Source: Gammaproteobacteria bacterium (GTDB taxonomy: Bacteria; Pseudomonadota; Gammaproteobacteria; Pseudomonadales; Pseudohongiellaceae). From it: 18,985 bases of DNA. Of this stretch, positions 8,666 through 15,249 are shown piece after piece. Numbering within the stretch: position 1 is the stretch's first letter; each line of letters opens with the position of its first letter. The DNA is taken from NCBI GenBank assembly GCA_003451715.1, contig DMJN01000198.1:1-18985 (forward strand), given 5' to 3'. The notes under the pieces are model-generated. The model saw only the letters and a list, made by a program, of their open reading frames with translations, ran no database searches and was not told the origin of the DNA. The position numbers were made by a program, and so were the translations under genes.

Positions 8666-9578
8666 TCAAAACCGGGCGCGCACTATTTCCGGTGGGTCTG
8701 CATCCCCAAAATGGGGCTGCACAACAAATATTTCGCTGCCAACGGCTGCCGCTATTGTAGCTTGCCCTTCGAAGCTTGCCATGCCGGTGAGTCGGGCGCT
8801 CATCCAATGGTCGTCGCTGGCATACTTCATGACGCTGCTGGTGTTATTGGAAGTCGAAACAAGTCCACCGTCAGCTGCCCACACCAGACCGTCACCGCCA
8901 GTCGCCGGGAAGTCGATATCAACGATAGACCAGCGTTGCGGATTATCCACCGGAATTCTAATTAGCTGCCCGGTTCCCGATGATACGGCAATTAAATAAC
9001 CCTCGGGATTGTATTCGATGCCATTCAGGTTAAATCCCGATTCCCGCCCGAAGTCGACAAGCACACTGGCTCGATAATAAGTGTCTACTTTATAGATGAG
9101 GCTCATGCGTGTATCCGTGACGAAGGCGACCCCAGCGGCACTTACAGCGACGTCATTGGCGAAGTAATTGGCATCACCGGGCGCATCCTCAACACTCCCT
9201 GACAAATCTACCATCGCCAGCCGTTCACCACTGCCTAGATCATAGATTCCAAGCATGGCGGCCCCGGTACTGCTGTCACGGTCGGAATTGGCAACCAGCA
9301 AGCGATTCCGCACCTCATCGACTTCGATACCGACACTCGCCATTAACGCTGTATCAGTAATTACAGCTGTCATGCCACCGCGGGTGGAAATCTGGTAGAT
9401 GGTGCCATCGGCCAGTGAGAAACCGGCCATTATTGGTATCGTATTCAATACCTTCGGGGATGAAGCCAGTTCGCTCGGTTACAATGCGATCAGGGATAGA
9501 AGCGCTACCACCGCTACCGGTGGTGCAGGCGACTGGCAGGCAGGCCAACAATGTGATGGCCAGATGTTGAAATCTCAT
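8666..9578 (-). pseudogene. SMP-30/gluconolactonase-like lipoprotein gene, frameshifted
   Basis: Two overlapping frames together read as one protein. The 5' frame starts at the ATG at 9578, behind GAGG, and encodes a lipoprotein signal (MRFQHLAITLLACLPVAC, lipobox LPVAC) followed by ERTGFIPEGIEYDTNNGRFLTG. The other frame continues SLADGTIYQISTRGG, then IEVDEVRNRLLVANSD, SAAGVAFVTDT, LNGIEYNPEGYLIAVSSGTGQLIRI and GGDGLVWAADGGLVSTSNN to the stop at 8666. These are the beta-propeller repeats of SMP-30/NHL-type sugar lactonase-like proteins. The join falls at about 9411-9418. Adding a second copy of the 8-mer TCACTGGC on the minus strand restores one frame and the expected GRFLTGSLADGTIY block. 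The downstream frame alone (260 aa from a TTG at 9448) would lack the lipoprotein signal. Whether the lesion is biological or a consensus error is open. Confidence 0.75.
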
Positions 9579-9755
9579 GAATTACCTCGAATTTGATAGA
9601 CTTCGGATCGAAATATCATTCTACTCCGAAACAGGAATGGCCCTTCAATCAAAACTTTGTGGAATGGCGGTGCTTTGTTTTAATCTGCAGAACCAGAAAA
9701 ACCAGGCAAAGAGTATTCAGCCCTGAAAAAAATCCCACTCTATAGCAGCCATCTG

Positions 9756-10157
9756 ATGTTCCTGCTGGCACTGTATTTAGTATTCGTCCAGTCGCTTGTC
9801 GTTATAGCTGCCGAATTACCGAATCAAGCCGTTGTAAGCAACGCTGACGGACAGGCATGGAATCTCCTGATAGCGCTGTTTGTACTGCTGGCTAGTGTAG
9901 CCAGCGCCGCACTGCCGGTTGCGGCGCTAAGACAGTGGCAGGGATATTGGCGCCTGAGTGCCGGATTGTCACTGGCAGTACTCGGTGCCTGGTTGGGGTT
10001 GATCTTTATTTCCCGGCTGTTCTCGGCGGACGCACACCGACTCTGGGCGCTGGAAATCTTCGCCTGGTCCATGCTCAATATGATCTACATGGTAGCCCTG
10101 ATGACGATCAAACGCGCTTCTGAGAAGGCTGATCAGAAAAACACTCTATCTGATTGA
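9756..10157 (+). CDS. Small integral membrane protein of unknown function
   Basis: I do not recognise a family. The 133-residue product has four hydrophobic segments: about 1-19, 36-57 (LLIALFVLLASVASAALPVAAL), 70-90 and 99-117. Short polar links and a basic C-terminus (IKRASEKADQK) suggest a cytoplasmic tail. The ATG at 9756 has no good Shine-Dalgarno and starts directly inside the first membrane helix. The frame stays open back to a stop at 9681, and a CTG at 9723 would add KKIPLYSSHL, which supplies the basic residues expected before a first helix; the true start may be there. It is divergent from the lipoprotein gene and convergent with glpE. Confidence 0.6.
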   Translation: MFLLALYLVFVQSLVVIAAELPNQAVVSNADGQAWNLLIALFVLLASVASAALPVAALRQWQGYWRLSAGLSLAVLGAWLGLIFISRLFSADAHRLWALEIFAWSMLNMIYMVALMTIKRASEKADQKNTLSD

Positions 10158-10171
10158 AAGTATTGTATTAA

Positions 10172-10198
10172 GCTATACTGAAAATCTATCAGTGTAGC
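10172..10198. terminator. Candidate bidirectional terminator hairpin
   Basis: GCTATACTGA (10172-10181) pairs with TCAGTGTAGC (10189-10198) with one G-T wobble and a seven-base loop. It sits between the stops of the membrane protein and glpE genes, and its right arm includes the glpE stop codon. The T content after it is modest on either strand, so activity is uncertain. Confidence 0.45.
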
Positions 10199-10494
10199 CT
10201 CCATGCAGCGAATCCACCCTCCAGGCTGTAGGTATCTGAGAAGCCCTGTTCGGCCAGATAAGCCGCCGCACCCTCACTCATAAGCCCATGGTAACAATAC
10301 ACCAGCAGCGGTACGTTCAGATCGGCGCCTTCAATAAATTCCTGCAGGTTGCCGTTATGCAGATGTACCGCCGATTCGATATGGCCCCGCAGATAGGCCT
10401 GATCATCTCTGATATCGACTATTTGAACCCGCCCGGGTCCATGGGCCTCAAGCAGCAATCGTGCCTCAACAACGCTGATGCGGCGATAATTCAT
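10189..10494 (-). CDS. glpE: Thiosulfate sulfurtransferase GlpE (rhodanese)
   Basis: Single-domain rhodanese that transfers sulfane sulfur from thiosulfate to cyanide or thioredoxin-like thiols in the cytoplasm. The 101-residue protein shows the rhodanese signatures VQIVDIRDDQAYLRGHIESAVHL and the active-site loop YCYHGLMSEGAAAYL with catalytic C67, then the closing YSLEGGFAAWR. The CYHG active site and size (E. coli GlpE is 108 aa) identify the GlpE subgroup rather than tandem rhodaneses or PspE. In place of the second half of the E. coli loop (CYHGNSS) it has CYHGLMS, a conservative change. No signal peptide is present. It diverges from the cyclase gene across 186 bases. It is the only sulfur-related gene outside the cys block at the left. 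Confidence 0.88.
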   Translation of the reverse strand: MNYRRISVVEARLLLEAHGPGRVQIVDIRDDQAYLRGHIESAVHLHNGNLQEFIEGADLNVPLLVYCYHGLMSEGAAAYLAEQGFSDTYSLEGGFAAWRLH

Positions 10495-10595
10495 CGGAAA
10501 CTCAGTTCTCCCAGCCAGTCTGATAACTCTACCAAATCATCCGCTGATTGACCCGGTTTCCGGCGCTTAACCACCACCTCCCAACGTATACTTGA

Positions 10596-10645
10596 TTAGA
10601 CTGTCTAACTGTAGCTTGACTTTCTTTATACTGCTTACTTATACT
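10596..10645 (+). promoter_or_regulatory. Promoter of the cyclase gene with upstream palindrome
   Basis: A sigma-70-like promoter is visible: TTGACT at 10616-10621 and TATACT at 10640-10645, 18 bases apart, 35 bases before the ATG at 10681. Immediately upstream, TTAGACTGTCTAA at 10596-10608 is a perfect 13-base palindrome around a central T. Two more TATACT hexamers lie at 10587 and 10627. The palindrome is a candidate operator, possibly for the HTH domain of the downstream protein, but it lies outside the -35/-10 spacer where MerR proteins usually bind. Confidence 0.55.
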
Positions 10646-10680
10646 GCGCAAGTTCTTTCATATCAAAGCTTGGAAAAACC

Positions 10681-12201
10681 ATGCTGAGTAGTAAACAACT
10701 CATTGATATAACAGGTATTTCAAGAGCTACCCTCAACAATTATGTGGCTCTGGGTATATTGCCTAATCCTGTGGTCAAGGCCCCTGTAGGTGAGACTGGA
10801 CGGGCAACCCGGCTCGGTTATTTCGAAGAAGGTGCAGTGGACTGTATAAAAGAAGTGCAGAAGTTGAAGAAGCAAGGCCATTCCATGACCCAGATTGCAG
10901 AGATATTAGGAACTGCTGCTGTCGGCGCTGCTCCGCCTGCTGCCAGGAAAAAACAAGCAGCTGAGGTATCCTCGGTAGGTGAGCAGAGATCGCTCACCGA
11001 CCTTTCCATCGATGCCTCTATCGACGACTTTCCCGGCCCCGCCTACATGGTTAGCAATAGTTTCGAGCTGATTTGGTGGAATGAAAAGGCCACTAGCTCA
11101 TTCTTCAGCTGCGATGACAATCTCCCGGCCGAACTGGAATCCAGGAATCTTTTGAAGTTGTTGTTCGGCACACCAGTTGCGCGAGACGACGACCACATGA
11201 TGGAACTGTTAAAACCGCACATGGCAGCGGGTAAGAAACGCCTGACGCAACAGACATTGATCAAGATCTATTCGACTCTCGATGCAAGACAATTGAATAT
11301 TCTTAAAGACAGCTATGATGCTGTCGAGTCACTCGGTGAAGATCCCATCGCGCACTATCCTATGATTCTTTCTGATGGTGATGGCGAACCCCAGTTGTTT
11401 GATCTGTACATCAGCTTCTACCGGGAAGGAATTCTCTTCACCTTCAGTCCGATCGTATTAAACGATGATTACTTGTTGGAATTCCTCGGCAAAAGAAATT
11501 ACGTCATCAATGAACTGTTGAAGAAGCGCAAACCCTACCTGACAGATGTCACTGTGCTGGTTGCCGACGTGCAAAACTCAACCCGTATCTGTTCCGAGCT
11601 TCCCGCTGAGGAGTATTTCGAACTCATCAATAACATCTGGCAACAGAGTGAGCCGATATTCAGGAAGTACTATGGCACCTACGGTAAGCATGCTGGAGAC
11701 GGCATGGTGTACTACTTCTTCCCGCAGCCGGATTGCGATCACAAATTGAATGCCATCAAGTGTTCGTTGCAACTCAAGAAGATGATGAAAAATATTACCC
11801 AGCAGTGGCAATCGAAGAAAGGCTGGTTTAACGATATGCATCTGAACGTCGGCCTCAATGAAGGCCAGGAGTGGTTTGGCAGCTATCACGCCGGAGGACA
11901 CGTAGAATTTACCGTACTTGGAGAGACGATTAACCAGGCTGCACGGATGAGCGACTTCGCCAGACACGGATCGGTGTGGGCCACCAAGAACATGTTGAAT
12001 CAGATTCCAGTTGAGCAGCGCAAGCGTATCAATTTTGGCATTACCCGTAAGACCCTGCATGGTGAATCTGTCTTTATCACCGATACCTATTCAAATCTCG
12101 GCAACCTGCTGGATGATGAGGGGCAAAATAATCGCAAGTTTCGCGACATAGAAATGTTGCCTATAACTGAGATAAGGGACATCTCGCTCGATACCGCGTA
12201 G
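10681..12201 (+). CDS. MerR-type HTH / PAS-like / class III adenylate cyclase fusion
   Basis: A 506-residue cytoplasmic protein with three parts. Residues 1-77 are a MerR-like helix-turn-helix (SSKQLIDITGISRATLNNYV, then GRATRLGYFEEGAVDCIKEVQKLKKQGHSMTQIAEIL). After an Ala/Lys-rich linker, 110-258 contain a PAS-like module (FPGPAYMVSNSFELIWWNEKA). Residues 285-465 are a class III nucleotide cyclase domain. The metal-binding aspartates are D296 (VADVQNS) and D340 (HAGDGM); the purine-selecting pair is K336 and T411 (FTVLG), the class IIIb adenylate cyclase combination; N418 and R422 (INQAAR) are the transition-state residues. All catalytic residues are present, so it should make cAMP from ATP. 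Class IIIb enzymes are often bicarbonate-stimulated. There are no membrane segments. GGAA precedes the ATG. The combination suggests DNA binding linked to, or regulating, cAMP synthesis. Confidence 0.88.
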   Translation: MLSSKQLIDITGISRATLNNYVALGILPNPVVKAPVGETGRATRLGYFEEGAVDCIKEVQKLKKQGHSMTQIAEILGTAAVGAAPPAARKKQAAEVSSVGEQRSLTDLSIDASIDDFPGPAYMVSNSFELIWWNEKATSSFFSCDDNLPAELESRNLLKLLFGTPVARDDDHMMELLKPHMAAGKKRLTQQTLIKIYSTLDARQLNILKDSYDAVESLGEDPIAHYPMILSDGDGEPQLFDLYISFYREGILFTFSPIVLNDDYLLEFLGKRNYVINELLKKRKPYLTDVTVLVADVQNSTRICSELPAEEYFELINNIWQQSEPIFRKYYGTYGKHAGDGMVYYFFPQPDCDHKLNAIKCSLQLKKMMKNITQQWQSKKGWFNDMHLNVGLNEGQEWFGSYHAGGHVEFTVLGETINQAARMSDFARHGSVWATKNMLNQIPVEQRKRINFGITRKTLHGESVFITDTYSNLGNLLDDEGQNNRKFRDIEMLPITEIRDISLDTA

Positions 12202-12306
12202 CTTCGCTCGTAGTGCTTTTCGACTCCTTATCGATCCCTGACTCCTGCCGCTCATACAATCTATAAAGCGCTCAGGGCTGCACACATTTGCACCGGTCTA
12301 CATTGC

Positions 12307-13722
12307 TTAGATAGCAGTAGCCCCGACGACGAGAAATCCAAGCGTGGCGATCGCACCGCTTATAAGTGCATAGGGTAACTGGGTTCGCACGTGATCGATA
12401 TGATCCGTGGCCGAGGCCATGGATGCCACTACGGTGGTATCGCTAATTGGCGATGCATGATCCCCAAAAACAGAGCCGGAAAGTACCGCAGCGAGGAATA
12501 GCGGAGGCGGCAGTTCCAGTGACAAGGCAATCTGCAGTGTCAGTGGAATCATGATAGCGAAGGTTCCCCAACTGGAGCCGATAGCAAACGCGATAAAGCT
12601 GGAGCAGAGAAATAACAGCGGCAATAACAGCAACTGTGGAATGCTGCCCTGGACAAGACGGGCCACGTAGTCGCCGGTACCTAACAAGTCCGCGACGTCA
12701 CCCAGGGCGAGGGCGAATAACAAGATCATCGCCACCGGTAGAAAGCCACCTGCCCCACGCAGGAAAAATTCCATCAATTCATGCAGTGTATTGCGCCGTT
12801 GCAGTAATACCAGCAGCCACACGCTTAGCAGGGCTGTCAGCACCGCCCACAACACTGCTGTCGACCCCGAGCCATCACTTATTACGCCGTCTCCGGTGAT
12901 ATAGAGCCCCAGCGGCATGGTCAGTACCATCACGGCGATCGGAATAATCATGAAGTGTGCCCTGTCTTCAGCGCCAGCTGTTTCGTGTTGAGAGAGGATG
13001 GATGGGTCCACCATCGGCGTGGCATCGGGCCACAACAGCTCACCTGACTCAGTGCGTTCTTGCGCCTGCCGCATGGGGCCGATATGCAGGTTTTGCCAGA
13101 TAACCAAAGCCGAGAAGAGAATGACAGTGATCGGGTACAAATTAAACGGAATGGCAGCGACAAACACGGCGATGGGATCTTCGATATCCGCCGAGGCAAT
13201 CAAGCCTATCACCACGGCTCCCCAGGCATTTAATGGAATCATGATGCATATCGGTGCCGAGGTTGAATCGATAATATAAGCCAGCTTCTCACGGGCAATT
13301 TTATAGCGGTCGAACAGGGGACGGGAAATTGCCCCGGCCACCAGCAGGGTGATATTCGACTCAATGAAGATTACGATGCCCGTGCAATAGGCCAGCCATT
13401 TGGCCTTGCCCGGTGAATTTACCCAACGGCGCTGCTCCAGCAGCTGAATAAAGCCCCGCACACCGCCTACTTTCTCTATGGTGGCTATCAGCCCGCCGAT
13501 GATAAGTGTGAAAACCAGCACACGGGTATCACCGGCATCGCTGAATACATTGATTACCCCTTCGATTGCCAGTGCTATGCCAGCCAGTGGATTTGCCGAC
13601 TCCAGAATACAGAAACCAATCCAGATGCCGATGCTCAGGGAGATAATGACCTGCCGGGTGACTATCGCCAGTACGATCGCTAGCATTGGCGGCAACACCG
13701 ACATCCAACCGGCTTCATACAT
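12307..13722 (-). CDS. Na+/H+ antiporter, NhaC family
   Basis: Predicted inner-membrane sodium/proton antiporter. The 471-residue protein has about eleven to twelve hydrophobic segments and the family blocks FIESNITLLVAGAISRPLFDRYKI, STSAPICIMIPLNAWGAVVIG, FAIGSSWGTFAIMIPLTLQ and SVFGDHASPISDTTVVASMAS, which are diagnostic for NhaC-type carriers. The reading frame is open to an ATG at 13809, but the start at 13722 (MYEAGWMSVLPPMLAIVLAI) has an AGGAT Shine-Dalgarno eight bases upstream and begins just before the first membrane helix; the 29 upstream residues are polar and unlike the family. NhaC relatives also include malate/lactate antiporters (MleN), so the exchanged ion is not certain. It is convergent with the cyclase gene. 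Confidence 0.88.
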   Translation of the reverse strand: MYEAGWMSVLPPMLAIVLAIVTRQVIISLSIGIWIGFCILESANPLAGIALAIEGVINVFSDAGDTRVLVFTLIIGGLIATIEKVGGVRGFIQLLEQRRWVNSPGKAKWLAYCTGIVIFIESNITLLVAGAISRPLFDRYKIAREKLAYIIDSTSAPICIMIPLNAWGAVVIGLIASADIEDPIAVFVAAIPFNLYPITVILFSALVIWQNLHIGPMRQAQERTESGELLWPDATPMVDPSILSQHETAGAEDRAHFMIIPIAVMVLTMPLGLYITGDGVISDGSGSTAVLWAVLTALLSVWLLVLLQRRNTLHELMEFFLRGAGGFLPVAMILLFALALGDVADLLGTGDYVARLVQGSIPQLLLLPLLFLCSSFIAFAIGSSWGTFAIMIPLTLQIALSLELPPPLFLAAVLSGSVFGDHASPISDTTVVASMASATDHIDHVRTQLPYALISGAIATLGFLVVGATAI

Positions 13723-13937
13723 GACTATATCCTGTTGCTCCCATGGCTTCCTGCCGGCTTCGGTGAATAGCTGAAACGCTGTCGACTGCCAGGCACAAAT
13801 GTGCAGCAAAACCGGGTACTAATTCAAGTGATGCATGGTTATTTCTGGCAATCTATGCTAAATCTAGCGCCTGATACGGTGCCGACTCTCGAATTTTCAG
13901 CACTTCAATTCTCCGACCCTGCAGGAGGTTGAAAGAT

Positions 13938-14003
13938 ATGGAGCGACCTGCCTTGGTGCCTCGAAAGAGACCTTCAGCAAGCATTTGGAGACTTTCCAAA
14001 TAG
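13938..14003 (+). CDS. Candidate 21-codon leader ORF
   Basis: A short frame encoding MERPALVPRKRPSASIWRLSK begins nine bases after a near-perfect AGGAGG (13923-13928). It ends with TAG at 14001-14003, overlapping by two bases the left arm of the intrinsic terminator that follows. It has six basic residues and three prolines and resembles no known protein. The position, strong ribosome binding site and following terminator are those of an attenuator leader peptide, but translation is unproven. Confidence 0.35.
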   Translation: MERPALVPRKRPSASIWRLSK

Positions 14004-14048
14004 GAGTATTGGCAGGTGTCTACAACGCCCTCAATACTCCTTTTTTTT
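14002..14048 (+). terminator. Rho-independent terminator just upstream of DUF1801 gene
   Basis: AGGAGTATTG (14002-14011) pairs perfectly with CAATACTCCT (14032-14041) around a 20-base loop, followed at once by an uninterrupted run of eight T (14041-14048). This is a canonical intrinsic terminator on the plus strand. It ends only four bases before the DUF1801 start codon. The nearest annotated plus-strand gene upstream ends 1.8 kb away, so the terminator must serve a transcript that begins within the 13723-14000 gap: a small RNA or a leader of the DUF1801 gene. Its loop (GGCAGGT at 14011-14017) is complementary to ACCTGCC at 13946-13952 inside the leader ORF, a possible competing structure. 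Confidence 0.85.
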
Positions 14049-14052
14049 AGAC

Positions 14053-14502
14053 ATGATAATCAGCAACCCACTAGTTGACGCCTATCTCGTTTCGCTTTCT
14101 GAGGAAAGACGAGCGGCGATGTGCCGGCTGCGAGAAGTCATTGTTGAGAATCTCCCGGAGGGATTCGAGGAAATCTGCAATCTGACGCCGGCTTATGTGG
14201 TTCCCCTTTCGAGGTTTCCCGATGGTTATCACTGCACTCCCGACACACCGCTGCCCTTCATGGGTATCGCTTCTCAGAAGGGGCACATCGCTCTGCACCA
14301 CTTCGGTATGTATGTCGATCAGGCACTCATGAATTGGTTTGTTGCGGAATACCCGAAGCGCATCAGCAGTAGATTGGATATGGGAAAGAGTTGTGTCCGT
14401 TTCAGGAAGTTGGATGAGCTTCCCTATCCACTCATCGGACAGCTCGCTGCCAAGCGCAGTGTCGATGAGTGGATTACATGCTACCGCCAGGCGCTGCGAT
14501 AG
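14053..14502 (+). CDS. DUF1801 domain-containing protein
   Basis: Conserved bacterial protein of unknown function with the YdhG/Fra-like (DUF1801) alpha/beta fold; no catalytic activity is established for this group. The 149-residue product shows the conserved LSEERRAAMCRLREVIVENLPEGFEE start, then YVVPLSRFPDGYHC (48-61), the strongly conserved TPLPFMGIASQKGHIALHHFGMY block (64-87), and a C-terminal MGKSCVRFRKLDELPYPLIGQLA helix region. It is soluble, with no signal peptide. The ATG at 14053 is needed to keep the conserved N-terminal helix, yet it has no Shine-Dalgarno: the eight-T run of a terminator ends four bases before it. Expression therefore probably depends on terminator read-through or an unusual initiation. 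It is convergent with the DUF4097-like gene, 18 bases apart. Confidence 0.8.
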   Translation: MIISNPLVDAYLVSLSEERRAAMCRLREVIVENLPEGFEEICNLTPAYVVPLSRFPDGYHCTPDTPLPFMGIASQKGHIALHHFGMYVDQALMNWFVAEYPKRISSRLDMGKSCVRFRKLDELPYPLIGQLAAKRSVDEWITCYRQALR

Positions 14503-14520
14503 TTGTTTGAGTTAGAAGGC

Positions 14521-15144
14521 TTAGAGTTTTCTTACTTCGATATCGCCGACACCGACTTCGATTTCCATTTCGAGCTCACCTGATCCGTGGTAATAGGAAT
14601 CGGCACTTACAAAGCTTCGCTCGTTGTCGGAGCTGTTAGAAAAGCCCCGCACTGTAGCATCGCCAACACCGACTGAGGCGTGAATCGAATCATAATCGAC
14701 ATCCGCCACCTCGACTCGCACCGCACCAACGCCCAGTTCCATTTCCAGGTCGTTAGCGAAGTCTTCAATCTGAATGTCGCCGACACCCATCTCGATTTCC
14801 AGTGCCAGCTTGGCCGGCATTCTGATGTACCAGGTTTGCTCGATGTTCTGCTCGTTTATACCGATATACACCTCTGAGCCTCTGTCGTGGATTTCCAGTT
14901 CCACATCTTCGGCATCAGGGCGTTGAAATGAAAACCAGCTGCGTGGCGCTTCAATATCGATTTCGAGTTGTATCTCGTCACCGTCATAAGTTTCGATATC
15001 CACTTCGCCAACGGATATCTCCAACTGCACCGTATCTAAATCACTGGCATCGATAACTTGTTCTATATGCTTGTAACGATCCGCCAGGGCCACAGACGAT
15101 GCCATTAACATGGCCGGGAGAATAAGAATTGCTGAAGATTTCAT
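14521..15144 (-). CDS. Exported DUF4097-like beta-repeat protein
   Basis: Predicted exported protein of the DUF4097 (putative adhesin / YvlB-like) type, with no known enzymatic role. A signal peptide covers residues 1-21 (cleavage after VALA). The mature chain is built of repeated short beta strands around a glycine signature: SVGEVDIE (45-51), MGVGDIQIE (119-127), LGVGAVRVE (138-145), SVGVGDATV and VGVGDIEV (198-204). Alternating hydrophobic and acidic residues make it strongly acidic. Such spacing is typical of the right-handed beta-helix-like fold of this family. GAGGAG stands directly before the ATG at 15144. It follows the tectonin-like gene by 105 bases in the same direction, so the two may share a transcript. 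Confidence 0.8.
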   Translation of the reverse strand: MKSSAILILPAMLMASSVALADRYKHIEQVIDASDLDTVQLEISVGEVDIETYDGDEIQLEIDIEAPRSWFSFQRPDAEDVELEIHDRGSEVYIGINEQNIEQTWYIRMPAKLALEIEMGVGDIQIEDFANDLEMELGVGAVRVEVADVDYDSIHASVGVGDATVRGFSNSSDNERSFVSADSYYHGSGELEMEIEVGVGDIEVRKL

Positions 15145-15175
15145 ACTGAACTCCTCTCAGTGATTGATCGAACAC

Positions 15176-15190
15176 GGGCGTACACCGCCC
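15176..15190. other. GC-rich hairpin upstream of the DUF4097-like gene
   Basis: GGGCG and CGCCC flank a five-base loop in the 105-base gap between two leftward genes. No T run follows on the minus strand, so it is at best a weak or factor-dependent terminator of the upstream gene or a 5' UTR element. Confidence 0.3.
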
Positions 15191-15249
15191 ATGAGGACTA
15201 TGCTATTTAGACGTTACCAGGCGAATATAGTTACAGGGGCAGCGTATGT

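Noticed and set aside
11578-12060. 160-codon minus-strand frame inside the cyclase gene
   Set aside because: Antisense to the catalytic domain, which has all conserved residues.
13723-13809. Upstream in-frame extension of the NhaC-type antiporter to the ATG at 13809
   Set aside because: The extra 29 residues are polar and unlike the family, whereas the ATG at 13722 has a good Shine-Dalgarno and starts just before the first helix.
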